Below are positions 37,757-49,566 of a DNA stretch of 64,000 nt, piece after piece (the stretch's first letter is position 1; every line of letters begins with the position of its first letter). A program made the translations under genes and the position numbers. The stretch lies in the NCBI RefSeq assembly GCF_013394385.1, contig NZ_AP022834.1:1116001-1180000 (forward strand). The letters are read 5' to 3'. Below the pieces are notes generated by a model. It saw nothing but the letters and a program-made list of their open reading frames with translations. It was not told the DNA's origin and made no database searches. The DNA comes from Kocuria sp. TGY1127_2. Lineage in GTDB: Bacteria > Actinomycetota > Actinomycetes > Actinomycetales > Micrococcaceae.

Positions 37757-39394
37757 ATGGCCGATTTGACCATCAATGCCGATGATGTCCGCAGCGCGCT
37801 CGACGAGTTCGCGGCATCGTACGAACCCGGCGACGCACAGCGTGTCGAAGTCGGACGCGTCAGCAGTGCAGGTGACGGTATCGCTCGCATCGAGGGTCTG
37901 CCCTCGGTCATGGCGAACGAACTTCTTCGTTTCGAAGATGGCACTCTGGGCCTGGCCCAGAGCCTTGACACCCGTGACATCGGCGCGATCGTACTGGGCG
38001 AATTCGCCGGCATTGAAGAAGGACAAGAAGTTCACCGGACCGGGGAAGTGCTTTCCGTTCCCGTGGGCGACGCTTTCTTGGGTCGCGTGGTCGACCCCTT
38101 GGGCCAGCCCATCGACGATCTCGGACCGGTTGAGTCCGAGGGACGCCGCGCTCTGGAGCTTCAGGCCCCCGGCGTGACTCAGCGCAAGTCGGTCCACGAG
38201 CCTCTCCAGACCGGCCTCAAGGCGATCGACGCCATGATCCCGATCGGCCGTGGGCAGCGTCAGCTCATCATCGGCGACCGCCAGACCGGCAAGACCGCGA
38301 TCGGTGTCGACGCGATCCTGAACCAGAAGGACAACTGGGAGTCGGGCGACGTCAACAAGCAGGTCCGCTGCATCTACGTGGCCGTGGGACAGAAAGCCTC
38401 GACTATCGCCTCGGTTCGTCAGACGCTAGAAGAGAACGGCGCCCTCGAGTACACGACCATCGTGGCCTCGCCCGCATCGGATGCTGCCGGTTTCAAGTAC
38501 CTGGCTCCTTACGCGGGCTCCGCAATCGGTCAGCACTGGATGTACGGGGGCAAGCACGTCCTCATCGTCTTCGATGACCTGTCCAAGCAGGCCGAAGCTT
38601 ACCGTGCCGTGTCGCTCTTGCTGCGCCGCCCGCCGGGACGCGAAGCCTACCCGGGTGACGTCTTCTACCTGCACTCTCGTCTGCTGGAGCGTTGTGCCAA
38701 GCTCTCCGACGAGCTCGGCGCAGGGTCGATGACCGGGTTGCCGATCATCGAGACCAAGGCGAATGACGTCTCGGCGTTCATTCCGACCAACGTCATCTCG
38801 ATTACGGACGGCCAGATCTTCCTGCAGTCGGATCTCTTCAACTCCAACCAGCGCCCGGCAGTCGACGTCGGCGTTTCGGTTTCGCGTGTGGGTGGTTCGG
38901 CACAGATCAAGGCCATGAAGAAGGTTTCCGGCACGCTGAAGCTGGACCTTGCTCAGTATCGCTCGATGCAGGCCTTCGCAATGTTCGCTTCCGACCTGGA
39001 CGAGACTTCTCGCCGTCAGTTGGTGCGCGGTGCGCGACTCATGGAATTGCTCCGTCAGCCGCAGTACACGCCGTATCCGGTCGAAGAACAGGTCGTTTCG
39101 ATCTGGGCCGGTACTAATGGCTACATGGATGAGGTTGAAGTCTCCGACGTGCTCGAGTTCGAGAAGCGTTTCATCGACCATCTTCGTCGCCAGACCAACG
39201 TCCTGGGGGCGATCCGCGACAGCGGCAAGCTCGAGGACGATACCCTGGCTGAGCTGAAGACCGCGATCGACAACGTCAAGCGCGACTTCATGGCCGGTCA
39301 GAACGATGGTGCTGGTGCGGTCCGCGCCGGTCACGAGGAGCACACCCCCGTGAACGATTCGGAAGTCGATCAGGAACAGATCGTCAAGCGATAA
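37757..39394 (+). CDS. atpA: ATP synthase F1 subunit alpha
   Basis: 545-residue non-catalytic hexamer subunit. Walker A is [13 protein letters not shown] near residue 175, and the alpha signature [24 protein letters not shown] is present. The start at 37757 ([11 protein letters not shown]) has AGGAGAGCAGGG upstream; a longer frame from 37682 begins inside the hairpin and is rejected. An Asp/Glu-rich tail follows the family core. Confidence 0.97.
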   Translation: MADLTINADDVRSALDEFAASYEPGDAQRVEVGRVSSAGDGIARIEGLPSVMANELLRFEDGTLGLAQSLDTRDIGAIVLGEFAGIEEGQEVHRTGEVLSVPVGDAFLGRVVDPLGQPIDDLGPVESEGRRALELQAPGVTQRKSVHEPLQTGLKAIDAMIPIGRGQRQLIIGDRQTGKTAIGVDAILNQKDNWESGDVNKQVRCIYVAVGQKASTIASVRQTLEENGALEYTTIVASPASDAAGFKYLAPYAGSAIGQHWMYGGKHVLIVFDDLSKQAEAYRAVSLLLRRPPGREAYPGDVFYLHSRLLERCAKLSDELGAGSMTGLPIIETKANDVSAFIPTNVISITDGQIFLQSDLFNSNQRPAVDVGVSVSRVGGSAQIKAMKKVSGTLKLDLAQYRSMQAFAMFASDLDETSRRQLVRGARLMELLRQPQYTPYPVEEQVVSIWAGTNGYMDEVEVSDVLEFEKRFIDHLRRQTNVLGAIRDSGKLEDDTLAELKTAIDNVKRDFMAGQNDGAGAVRAGHEEHTPVNDSEVDQEQIVKR

Positions 39395-39402
39395 GACCTG
39401 AG

Positions 39403-39430
39403 GATGCACGGCTCGCAAGGGCCGTGCATC
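39403..39430 (+). promoter_or_regulatory. Strong hairpin between atpA and atpG
   Basis: Perfect 10-bp stem GATGCACGGC (39403-39412) / GCCGTGCATC (39421-39430), 8-nt loop, beginning 8 nt after the atpA stop and ending 22 nt before the atpG start. No U-tract. Likely an mRNA stability or processing element. Confidence 0.6.
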
Positions 39431-39452
39431 GTCCGGGCTGAAAGGAAGCTCT

Positions 39453-41901
<2,449 letters not shown>

Positions 41902-41903
41902 TC

Positions 41904-42170
41904 ATGGCACCCGTCCTGAAGGTAGAAGTGGTTTCTCGCGAAGCCGTCGTGTGGCAGGGCGAGGCCAAGTACGTACGCGCCCGGACGGCCGCCGGTGATA
42001 TCGGTGTGCTGGCCGGCCACGCACCCACCCTCGCCCTCCTAGCGGATGACGGGGAATTGGTCATCGACCCGGTGGACGGAGAACGCAAAACGGCTCGGTT
42101 GCAAGAAGGATTCCTCACGGTATCCAACGACACCGTCGTGATAGCGGCCACGAGCAGCTCTGAGTTCTAA
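41904..42170 (+). CDS. atpC: ATP synthase F1 subunit epsilon, short form
   Basis: 88-residue epsilon consisting only of the N-terminal beta-sandwich (LKVEVVSREAVVWQGEAKYV, GDIGVLAGHAPTLALL). It ends right after VSNDTVVIAATSSSEF. The two C-terminal helices that act as an inhibitory brake in E. coli (about 138 aa) are missing. A strong terminator follows, closing the operon. Confidence 0.93.
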   Translation: MAPVLKVEVVSREAVVWQGEAKYVRARTAAGDIGVLAGHAPTLALLADDGELVIDPVDGERKTARLQEGFLTVSNDTVVIAATSSSEF

Positions 42171-42204
42171 CATCATGTGAACAATCGATCCCCAGCGATC
42201 GAAC

Positions 42205-42240
42205 GGAAGGCCCGGCACTGAATCAGTGCCGGGCCTTTCC
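42205..42240 (+). terminator. Intrinsic terminator of the atp operon
   Basis: Perfect 14-bp stem AAGGCCCGGCACTG (42207-42220) / CAGTGCCGGGCCTT (42224-42237) with an AAT loop and a short T tail (TTTCC). It is the only hairpin at the end of the operon. It may also serve the convergent nucS transcript. Confidence 0.88.
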
Positions 42241-42382
42241 GCTGTGGTATCGATAGGGCAATCTTCCGTCCTCTTGGACGGCGGCCGTCGAGAAAGACTC
42301 CGCGGGCTGCTGATCTGGTCATCGACCGCTGTCTTTTCTCGGAGAAGGATGACGGCCGGCTGCATTACGGGAAAACCGGGTC

Positions 42383-43084
42383 TTAGAAAAGGCGGCCGTC
42401 CGCGTCGTCGACGCCGCGCATGGCGTCGTAGTCCAGGGTTACGCAGGAGATTCCGCGATCGGCCGCGAGGGTCTTGGCCTGTGGCTTGATCAGCTGTGCG
42501 GCGAAGATGCCGCGGACAGGGGCGAGAACCGGATCGCGATTGAGCTGCTCGAGGTACCGCGTCAACTGCTCGACACCATCGATGTCGCCTCGACGCTTGA
42601 GCTCAATTGCTACGGTGTGCCCCGTCGCGTCCCGGGCCAGAATGTCGACTGGGCCGATGGCCGTGGGGAACTCCCGGCGGATCAGGCTGTATCCCTTGCC
42701 GAGTGTTTCGATCTGTTCCGCGAGCAGACGCTGCAGATCGGACTCGACTCCGTCCTTGATGAGACCGGGGTCCACACCCAATTGGTGATCCGACTCGTGG
42801 TGCTTCGCAAAAATGCGAACGATGAGGCGATCATCGGATTTCGCCGCCTGGACGATCCACCTCTCGACGGCGTCGTCGTCGAAGTCGTGGTCCTCGGCGG
42901 ATTCGATACGAACCGTTGCTGGCGGAGACATCCAATTCAACGGCTTGTACGACCCTCCGTCCGAATGAACGAGAACGGAACCGTCGGCCTTCACCATGAG
43001 CAGGCGGGTAGCCAGCGGAAGATGAGCCTTGAGTCGGCCTTCATAATCTACGGAACAATCAGCTATCACTAGACGCACTCGCAT
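42383..43084 (-). CDS. nucS: Mismatch-specific endonuclease NucS (EndoMS)
   Basis: 233-residue nuclease that gives actinobacteria and archaea non-canonical, MutSL-independent mismatch repair, cutting both strands at mismatches with help from the beta clamp. The N-terminal domain starts [22 protein letters not shown]. The C-terminal RecB-like nuclease core has [23 protein letters not shown] (Asp...ExK). The start at 43084 is chosen by conservation; a frame starting at 43339 is rejected. The C-terminal end GRLF fits a clamp-binding tail. Divergent from the small zinc protein. Confidence 0.95.
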   Translation of the reverse strand: MRVRLVIADCSVDYEGRLKAHLPLATRLLMVKADGSVLVHSDGGSYKPLNWMSPPATVRIESAEDHDFDDDAVERWIVQAAKSDDRLIVRIFAKHHESDHQLGVDPGLIKDGVESDLQRLLAEQIETLGKGYSLIRREFPTAIGPVDILARDATGHTVAIELKRRGDIDGVEQLTRYLEQLNRDPVLAPVRGIFAAQLIKPQAKTLAADRGISCVTLDYDAMRGVDDADGRLF

Positions 43085-43139
43085 TACTCTACCGGCCGTA
43101 CGCGTGAGGCGCAGTCGCTCCTGTGCCAGAATAAAAGGC

Positions 43140-43475
43140 ATGGCAGGATCTCGGCGAACACCACGAAGGGCCCAATCGGGCCACGGCAAAGCGGGTCCCA
43201 GCAAGTGGCAGAAGTTCTCGGATCTGACCGGAGGAGATATATCGCGAGCCCTCGACCCCGAACCTCGTATCGAACGGGACTCCGGAGGCGAGTGGTACGT
43301 GCGCTTCGTCCCGGCGTCGGGAGCAAGGAAGACGTACACGTGCCCGGGATGCGGTCGACGTATCGCGACGCGTTCAGCTCATTACGTGGTGTGGAGAAAC
43401 GACTATATTTTCGGCGAGCAACGGGCCATCGAGGAGCGTAGGCACTGGCACACCAAATGTTGGGATATCCACTGA
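43140..43475 (+). CDS. Conserved small zinc-ribbon-like protein adjacent to nucS
   Basis: 111 residues. The basic N-terminus ([14 protein letters not shown]) precedes a conserved core with [22 protein letters not shown] and a second half HWHTKCW. CxxC plus HxxxC-type ligands suggest a single zinc site. I recognise it as an actinobacterial family encoded beside nucS, often annotated vaguely, but with no known function. The ATG at 43140 has AAAAGG directly upstream. Possible roles in mismatch repair are inference from position only. Confidence 0.75.
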   Translation: MAGSRRTPRRAQSGHGKAGPSKWQKFSDLTGGDISRALDPEPRIERDSGGEWYVRFVPASGARKTYTCPGCGRRIATRSAHYVVWRNDYIFGEQRAIEERRHWHTKCWDIH

Positions 43476-43539
43476 GTTCATGAAGGCCCGAATACGCCTT
43501 GCGGAGGCCGTGAAGGCGCTCCCGATGAGTACTCGCCCC

Positions 43540-43545
43540 TAGAAT
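43540..43545 (+). promoter_or_regulatory. Candidate -10 box for leaderless alpha/beta-hydrolase mRNA
   Basis: TAGAAT ends 7 nt before the ATG at 43553 and no Shine-Dalgarno fits between. It makes the overlapping GTG at 43547 unlikely as start. Confidence 0.5.
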
Positions 43546-43552
43546 TGTGGCC

Positions 43553-44347
43553 ATGGCGACTTCACAACCTGCGCAAACGGATTCTACGACCAATGGCCCC
43601 ACCGAAATCGGCTCGGCAACGGTTCTTCCCGCGCGCCGCGAGAACATCGAAATCAGAACCGAGGACGGAAAAACGCTGGTAGGGGAGTTGGCCCTGCCCG
43701 AGGGAGCCGACCCGGCCGCGACCCTGCTGTGTCTGCACCCGCTGCCCACCCACGGCGGATTCATGGATTCCCACGTGTACAAGAAGGCGTCGTATCGGCT
43801 TCCCGCTCTGGCCCATATGGCGGTCCTTCGATTCAACACACGGGGGACGTCCTCGCCTCGCGGCACCAGCGACGGCGAATTCGAGGAAGGGCTGGGAGAG
43901 AAAGCCGACGTGCTCGCGGCCCTCAGATTCCTCAAAGACCGAGGACTGCCGAATATTTGGATCATCGGCTGGTCCTTCGGAACCGAACTCGCCCTCAAAT
44001 ACGCTTCCCACGAGCCCGTGAGCTCCTCAGTGAGCGGGGCGATCCTGTTGTCACCTCCACTGCACCGTGCAACGGAAGAAGACCTGAGGTCCTGGGCCCG
44101 GAGCGGTCTTCCGCTGACCGCGTTGGTCCCTGAAAAGGACGACTATCTGCAACCAGCGGAGGCACGGGAAAGATTTTCCGTCATTCCGCAGGCCGACGTG
44201 ATCGGTATCGACGGGGCCAAGCACCTGTGGGTAGGGGAAAAGTATGTGCGTCGGGCCCACGACGAGATCGTTTCGACGATCGCGGGGCAACGAGTGCACC
44301 TCAAAACCGTCTGGGAAGGCGCCATCGGTACCGAACCCCAGGAGTGA
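43553..44347 (+). CDS. Alpha/beta-hydrolase family protein
   Basis: 264-residue hydrolase. The core begins LLCLHPLPTHGGFMDS, with FNTRGTSSPRGTSDG, and the nucleophile elbow GWSFGTELAL (G-x-S-x-G) is near residue 143. A late Asp (VPEKDD) and His (GAKHLW) complete a catalytic triad. This arrangement resembles the YcjY/dienelactone-hydrolase-like group. No signal peptide. Start at 43553 chosen from the -10 box. Ends 12 nt from the convergent permease gene. Confidence 0.85.
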   Translation: MATSQPAQTDSTTNGPTEIGSATVLPARRENIEIRTEDGKTLVGELALPEGADPAATLLCLHPLPTHGGFMDSHVYKKASYRLPALAHMAVLRFNTRGTSSPRGTSDGEFEEGLGEKADVLAALRFLKDRGLPNIWIIGWSFGTELALKYASHEPVSSSVSGAILLSPPLHRATEEDLRSWARSGLPLTALVPEKDDYLQPAEARERFSVIPQADVIGIDGAKHLWVGEKYVRRAHDEIVSTIAGQRVHLKTVWEGAIGTEPQE

Positions 44348-44359
44348 TCGACGAGCGCG

Positions 44360-45742
44360 TTATCGCCTGTCTTGGCGCGGAATGAAGATCTCTCTGACCA
44401 GCAGGAGCGCCGACGCGGCGACCGGGATAGCAATGATGGCTCCCAGGACGCCCCAGAGCGCGCCACCGCCGGCGACGGCGATCACGGCCACGGACCCGGG
44501 AACCGCGACAGCTTTCTTCATGATGCGCGGAGAGATGAAGTACGCCTCGATCTGCAAGTACGCGAAATAGCAGATCGCGTAGACGGCCGCGGATTGCCAT
44601 CCTTGGAGAAGAGTTATGAAGGTAACCAGGATCCCGGCGGCCACGCCTCCGACCAACGGTATGAACGCCAAGAGCAGTACGACGAAGGCGCACAACAACG
44701 GGAACGGGACGCCGACGAGTGACATGATGATCAGCGCGAAGATGGCATTCAGAAGTGCGACGACGGCCTGCCCCATGACGTAATTGCCCACGGACTGAGT
44801 GACTTTCTCGGTCAGTTCGGCTACTCGTGCACGCTTTGAACGGGGTGCGAGGCGAATGCCCCAAGCCTTGATCGAGGGCAGGGACGTCACAAAGTAGAGG
44901 GCCAAGAACATCACGATCAGTGTGCCCGTGACCACCTGGGCAATCGTCGACCCTGCATTGATCAGATTATTAAGGAAGTTGCCGACGAGGCTCGAGTCGC
45001 TGAAGGCCGTTTGGAAAAAGTGGCCCGCCTCGTTCTCGACTTTGTCGCGAATCCCGAATTGGTCGTCGAGTTCTTCCATGAATCGCGATGACAGGAAGTC
45101 GTTGAAGGTTTGCGGAAATCCATTGATGAAGCCCAGGGCCTGGCGGGCGATGCTCGGAATGACCACGGTCGCCATCAGCACGATGATCCCGGCAAAGGCC
45201 AAGAGTACGATGGCCACGCCAAGGATGCGCGGCAGACCCTTCGACTCGAACCACCGCACAATGGGGTCAAGGCCGAGGGCAATGAACATCGCCCCAGTGA
45301 TCCATCCTCCGAGGGCGCCGACATTGACGGCCAGGTAATAGACCAGCAGAGCAAGTCCGACCCCCACAGTCACCAGGAAACCGAACTGAACCGGAGTCCG
45401 TGCGGCCGATGCGTATTCAGCGCGCGTATCCGGCCGGCTGGGTGAGGTATCTGCAGCGGCCGACGAGTACTCGCCGTGAGATGAACGGGAATCGCCGTCG
45501 TCAACCGCCGAGCCCGACGGCCCGAGGCTGCTCCGGTTCAGTTCGCCCGCAGTCGGGGAAGGTTTGCAAGAGTCCTCTCGACGGTCGTCCTCCGGAAGAT
45601 CCACGACGTCGGGCAATTCGAACTTCGGACGCGGTTTGGCTCCGGGGAACGCAGTAGACGGCCCTTTCTTGCCAATCAAGGAACGCAAACGGCCCACGGC
45701 ACGATCAACCGGGGTCCTCACCCGGCGCTTGTTACCTGGCAT
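44360..45742 (-). CDS. AI-2E family transporter (membrane permease)
   Basis: 460 residues. A hydrophilic N-terminal region (about 1-115, Ser/Pro/Asp rich) precedes roughly eight transmembrane segments with the family core GWITGAMFIALGLDPIVRWFESKGLPR, VIPSIARQ and the late helices LLLAFIPLVGGVAAGILVTF and GALWGVLGAIIAIPVAA. The family is broad: some members export autoinducer-2, others are Na+/H+ antiporters, so the cargo is open. The ATG at 45742 has AGAGGA 6 nt upstream. Confidence 0.88.
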   Translation of the reverse strand: MPGNKRRVRTPVDRAVGRLRSLIGKKGPSTAFPGAKPRPKFELPDVVDLPEDDRREDSCKPSPTAGELNRSSLGPSGSAVDDGDSRSSHGEYSSAAADTSPSRPDTRAEYASAARTPVQFGFLVTVGVGLALLVYYLAVNVGALGGWITGAMFIALGLDPIVRWFESKGLPRILGVAIVLLAFAGIIVLMATVVIPSIARQALGFINGFPQTFNDFLSSRFMEELDDQFGIRDKVENEAGHFFQTAFSDSSLVGNFLNNLINAGSTIAQVVTGTLIVMFLALYFVTSLPSIKAWGIRLAPRSKRARVAELTEKVTQSVGNYVMGQAVVALLNAIFALIIMSLVGVPFPLLCAFVVLLLAFIPLVGGVAAGILVTFITLLQGWQSAAVYAICYFAYLQIEAYFISPRIMKKAVAVPGSVAVIAVAGGGALWGVLGAIIAIPVAASALLLVREIFIPRQDRR

Positions 45743-45886
45743 GCGTATCCTCTCTGCGATGAAGGTCCTCCCCAGTCGAGATTACCCGGAGGGCGGACGC
45801 GGTTGGGGCCCTTCCCGCGTGTTTGAGATGATAAAGGAAATAAGTTGCTTCACCTCGGGACCCCCGAGCGGGAAAGGAATGACGCC

Positions 45887-46855
45887 ATGACCTCAGGAAC
45901 ATTCGGTAACGCCGAACCTCAAGAGCCGCAGCCCGAAGAAAACATTCCGGCATCGGTCCGTTCCGCACCGGATCTCTCGCAGATGAGCGGCGCGGATACG
46001 CAGCGGGCGGCCGGACAGCCCACCGCGGGCGGGGCTCAGACCTACCGCCGAGACGTCACCACGACGGAGCAGTTCCAGGAAGTAGCCCAAATCTCCGGTC
46101 AGGGACCGGTCATCTTCGCCCTCTTTCGCGGTGCAGACCAGCAAGCCGTGGATTCCGTCCGTCAGCTCGAACAATTCATCAACCAAGCCGGTGGCCGTCT
46201 CCTGCTGGCTGCGGTCGACATCGATCAGGCACCCGAAATCGCCCAGGCTTTCCAAGCCCAGAGTTCGCTGACCGTCGTCGCCATGCTGGGCGGGCGTCCG
46301 GCGCCGATGTACGATTCACCCGTTCCCGCCGACCAGGTTCAGGCGCTTTTGAGCCAAGTTCTTCAACTGGCTCAACAGGCCCAGATCACCGGCACCTTTG
46401 AACCGGTGCCCGCCGCACCTGAGAGCACCGAGCCTGCTCCTCTTCCCCCACTCCATCAGAAGGCCCAGGACGCGATGGAGCAGGGGGACTACTCGACCGC
46501 GGCCGATGCATACCGGGAAGCGCTTCGCGACAAGCCTGCGGATCACGACGCGAAAATCGGATTGGCGCGCGTCGAGCTCCTCGCACGCGTCGACAACGAG
46601 GATTTGGCACAGGCCCGGGAAGCCGCGGCCTCCAACCCGGAGGACATTGAAGCGCAACTGACTGTTGCGGACCTCGACGTCACGGGCGGTCACGTCGAAG
46701 ATGCTTTCAACCGTTTGATTCGGCTGATCCAGCGTTCCGATGCACAGACGAAGGACACCGTGCGCGAGCGTTTGCTTGACCTCTTCGAGGTGGTCGGGGC
46801 CGAGGACGAGCGCGTGGTCAAGGCTCGCGGGGCCCTCATGAGGGCCTTGTTCTAG
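45887..46855 (+). CDS. Thioredoxin-fold/TPR co-chaperone-like protein (CnoX/YbbN family)
   Basis: 322 residues. An acidic disordered N-terminus (about 1-60) is followed by a thioredoxin-like domain (about 65-170: PVIFALFRGADQQAVDSVRQLEQ, LLAAVDIDQAPEIAQAFQ). The usual CxxC position reads RGADQQ, so no redox cysteines. Two to three TPR-type helices follow (AMEQGDYSTAADAYREAL, AKIGLARVELLARV). M. tuberculosis Rv1324 is a similar protein in a similar place. The ATG at 45887 has GGGAAAGGA upstream. Confidence 0.88.
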   Translation: MTSGTFGNAEPQEPQPEENIPASVRSAPDLSQMSGADTQRAAGQPTAGGAQTYRRDVTTTEQFQEVAQISGQGPVIFALFRGADQQAVDSVRQLEQFINQAGGRLLLAAVDIDQAPEIAQAFQAQSSLTVVAMLGGRPAPMYDSPVPADQVQALLSQVLQLAQQAQITGTFEPVPAAPESTEPAPLPPLHQKAQDAMEQGDYSTAADAYREALRDKPADHDAKIGLARVELLARVDNEDLAQAREAAASNPEDIEAQLTVADLDVTGGHVEDAFNRLIRLIQRSDAQTKDTVRERLLDLFEVVGAEDERVVKARGALMRALF

Positions 46856-46885
46856 GCAAAGGCCGCTTCGGATTCTCTCCGCAAC

Positions 46886-46926
46886 GCCCGGAGGGCCATC
46901 AGCCAGGCGCTGGTGGCCCTCCGGGC
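46886..46926. terminator. Large hairpin after the thioredoxin-fold gene, probable terminator
   Basis: 18-bp stem GCCCGGAGGGCCATCAGC (46886-46903) / GCTGGTGGCCCTCCGGGC (46909-46926) with one G-T position and a 5-nt loop. No U-tract follows, so it may stop transcription with help, or only protect the 3' end. Confidence 0.6.
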
Positions 46927-47007
46927 ATTGCCGGTTCGGTGCATCTCTCGAACGGATTCCGACCCAGGGTTGATGACGCCGTTATGGGAGTGTGATGTGA
47001 TTTAGCC

Positions 47008-47919
47008 ATGAAAAGCGATGAGAACTACCCAGAAAGCCCTCAACCAGGGTCTTCTCCCGGAGCAGGCGAACCTCCCCGTTTCGGAGAAGAGGCTCCCTCA
47101 GTCCAGGACCGACAGATCCCGACCAATACCGATTCCGATATCGCGCCGGCCCAGCCTGGCATCGTCCGGCAAGCGATATCGATCAGGAACCTGACTCGAG
47201 TGTTCGGGAACAGGGAGGTCGTCCACGAAATCGACCTGGACATTCCTTCTGGCACGATGTACGGGCTCGTCGGCCGCAACGGTGCGGGCAAGACGACCAC
47301 GCTGTCCATGGCGACGGGCCTGCTGCGACCCACTGGGGGCGCCGTCACCATCCGTGGGGTGGACGTTTGGGAAAAGCCTCGTGACGCGAAGAAGCTCGTG
47401 GGTGTTCTGCCGGACGGCGTTCACCTCTTCGACCGCCTGACCGGTCGCCAACTCATCACCTATGCAGGCCTCCTGCACGGACTTGACAAGGAGACCGTCC
47501 TGGAACGGACGGACGACCTGTTGCGCGCGATGGATCTGACCGATGCCGCCAACAAAACGGTGACCGACTATTCCGCTGGCATGCGCAAGAAGGTCGCCCT
47601 CGCTTCGGCAATGGTGCACGCGCCCGAGGTCCTGGTGCTCGACGAACCATTCGAATCCGTGGACCCAGTGTCCGCGTCGAATATTCGAGACATCCTGGCC
47701 GGATTCGTGCGCCACGGCGGGACAGTCGTTGTCTCGAGTCACGTCATGGACCTCGTCCAACGCATGTGTGATCACGTGGCGATCATGGACGAAGGCCATA
47801 TTCTCGCCTCAGGCACAGTCGAGGAGGTCCGTGGAGGCTCGAGCCTGGAAGACAAGTTCGTCGAGCTGGTCGGCGGCCGCGTCGAATCGGAGGGGATTTC
47901 ATGGTTGGGAACCTCCTAA
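47008..47919 (+). CDS. ABC transporter ATP-binding protein (ABC-2 type exporter)
   Basis: 303-residue ATPase. About 50 polar residues precede the ABC domain. Walker A is VGRNGAGKTTTL, the signature is DYSAGMRKKVALA (variant of LSGGQ), Walker B is VLVLDEPFESVDPV, and the switch His is in VVSSHV. It overlaps the membrane partner by 19 nt. No convincing ribosome-binding site or leaderless -10 precedes the ATG at 47008, so the start is uncertain. Cargo unknown. Confidence 0.9.
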   Translation: MKSDENYPESPQPGSSPGAGEPPRFGEEAPSVQDRQIPTNTDSDIAPAQPGIVRQAISIRNLTRVFGNREVVHEIDLDIPSGTMYGLVGRNGAGKTTTLSMATGLLRPTGGAVTIRGVDVWEKPRDAKKLVGVLPDGVHLFDRLTGRQLITYAGLLHGLDKETVLERTDDLLRAMDLTDAANKTVTDYSAGMRKKVALASAMVHAPEVLVLDEPFESVDPVSASNIRDILAGFVRHGGTVVVSSHVMDLVQRMCDHVAIMDEGHILASGTVEEVRGGSSLEDKFVELVGGRVESEGISWLGTS

Positions 47920-49478
47920 GTCTCAAATGGGCCTACTTCGTAGCGTCCCTGAAACGAAGTGGCTGGGCGCTCGCGGGAACAGTCATTGGCGGCATCTACG
48001 GGCTGTTCGGACTCTTCATGGTCTTCGCGATCTTCATGGTCCAACGTGGTGGCGAGGCCTCGACCGCTCAAGGTAGCGCGGTGATTCTCGGTGCCGTGGT
48101 GACATTACTGTGGTGCATCGTGCCCGTCGTCGCCACCGGCCAGGACTCGACGCTCGACCCTGATCTCTTGGCGCCCTATCCGCTCAAACCGCAGGAGATA
48201 TTGGGTGGGCAACTCCTAGGTTCATTCATCAGCATCTTCGGCATGATGACGCTGGTGGGGGCATTTTTCCCCGCGGTTAGCTGGACATCACCGCTCCCGG
48301 TGGCAGCGGCCATCCTCGCGGGTGTCATTGGTTTCGTGCTCCTCATGATCTGCTCACGGCTTATGAGCGCGCTTGGGATGGCCATACGCCAGAAACGTTT
48401 TCTGGCCGAAGGGATCGGTGCCGTCTTCTTCCTGGCACTCCTGTGCGCCGGACCCTTGGTCGGAACGCTGACCGAAGGACTGTTCTCGCCCACCTGGATC
48501 AGCACTGTCGCCTCGGTCGTCGGATGGACGCCATTCGGCGCGGCGTGGGCGATTCCGGGCGACGTCGCCCAGCGTGCCTGGTTCGTTCTGGTCCTGCGAT
48601 TAGTGGTCACCGCTCTCTATACCACCGGGGCATTGTTGCTTTGGCAGAAGGTCATCGCCTACCAAACCAGCCATGTGGGCAATGCATCGGGGGCATCCGG
48701 CGGCAGAACCAAATCCGGTAAATGGCTGGGGCTCTTCTCGCGGTTCCCTGCGACACAGGTAGGTGGGATCGCCGCGAAAACGGCCACGTATTACCTCAAG
48801 GATCCGCGCCTCAATCTGAACCTGCTGGTGGCACCCGGCTTTCTGGTGGTCTTCTGGTTCACGGGGATGTCCAACGGCGGCGCCTCGTTGACTATCGTCG
48901 CCCCTTTGGTCGGCTGGATGCTGGCATGGCAAAGCACCTATTCGGTGTCGTATGACAACACCGCATTTGCTCTCCACCTCACGTCACCGATCACCGGAGC
49001 CCAAGATCGGTGGGGCCGTTCCATCGGAATGTCCGTCATCTTCGTGCCGGTCGTGGTCCTGGTCTCGGTCATCGCGATGCTGCTCCAAGGCAATCCGGGA
49101 GGGATTCCGGCCAACCTCGGTTTGGGGCTGTGTCTGCTTCTGGCCGGTCTCGGCGTGGGGGCATGCGTGTCGGTACGGTATGCACTCCCGGTCGCAGCGC
49201 CGGGGGAGAGCCCCTGGAAGTCTCGGAAGAACAATGCGGGCCTTGCCAACGCCCTGGTCCAAATGGTCGGTAGCCTCCTGATCGTGGTGATGGCGCTGCC
49301 TGTGTGGATCCTCCTGATCCTCTCGATGGTTACCGGAAACGCAGTCTTTGACTGGATCATCCTTCTCGTCGGACCGATCTACGGTTCCTTGGTGCTCTGG
49401 TTGGGCGTCAGAATCGGTGGAGGCTGGTATGAGCGTCGCGCTCCCGAGCTGTACCAGGACCTGACGCGTTTCCAGTAG
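47901..49478 (+). CDS. ABC transporter membrane subunit, large
   Basis: 525-residue polytopic membrane protein with about 12 hydrophobic segments, the partner of the preceding ATPase. The first segment follows VASLKRSGWALAGTVIGGIYGLFG. Similar two-gene exporters are common in actinobacteria and are of unknown cargo. The helices pair roughly in two halves (before and after a hydrophilic stretch near residue 255-275), suggesting an internal duplication. Confidence 0.82.
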   Translation: MVGNLLSLKWAYFVASLKRSGWALAGTVIGGIYGLFGLFMVFAIFMVQRGGEASTAQGSAVILGAVVTLLWCIVPVVATGQDSTLDPDLLAPYPLKPQEILGGQLLGSFISIFGMMTLVGAFFPAVSWTSPLPVAAAILAGVIGFVLLMICSRLMSALGMAIRQKRFLAEGIGAVFFLALLCAGPLVGTLTEGLFSPTWISTVASVVGWTPFGAAWAIPGDVAQRAWFVLVLRLVVTALYTTGALLLWQKVIAYQTSHVGNASGASGGRTKSGKWLGLFSRFPATQVGGIAAKTATYYLKDPRLNLNLLVAPGFLVVFWFTGMSNGGASLTIVAPLVGWMLAWQSTYSVSYDNTAFALHLTSPITGAQDRWGRSIGMSVIFVPVVVLVSVIAMLLQGNPGGIPANLGLGLCLLLAGLGVGACVSVRYALPVAAPGESPWKSRKNNAGLANALVQMVGSLLIVVMALPVWILLILSMVTGNAVFDWIILLVGPIYGSLVLWLGVRIGGGWYERRAPELYQDLTRFQ

Positions 49479-49554
49479 TCCAGCGTGGTTGACGCTAAAG
49501 TGCCCCGGACGTGATGAAGGAGCTCATCGATTCAGAACGTCTGGGGTACAGGCG

Positions 49555-49560
49555 TAGAAT
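49555..49560 (+). promoter_or_regulatory. Candidate -10 box for leaderless DUF3039 mRNA
   Basis: TAGAAT ends 6 nt before the ATG at 49567, with no Shine-Dalgarno. A weak TTCAGA (49531-49536) could act as -35 at an 18-nt spacing. Confidence 0.5.
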
Positions 49561-49566
49561 ATCCCC

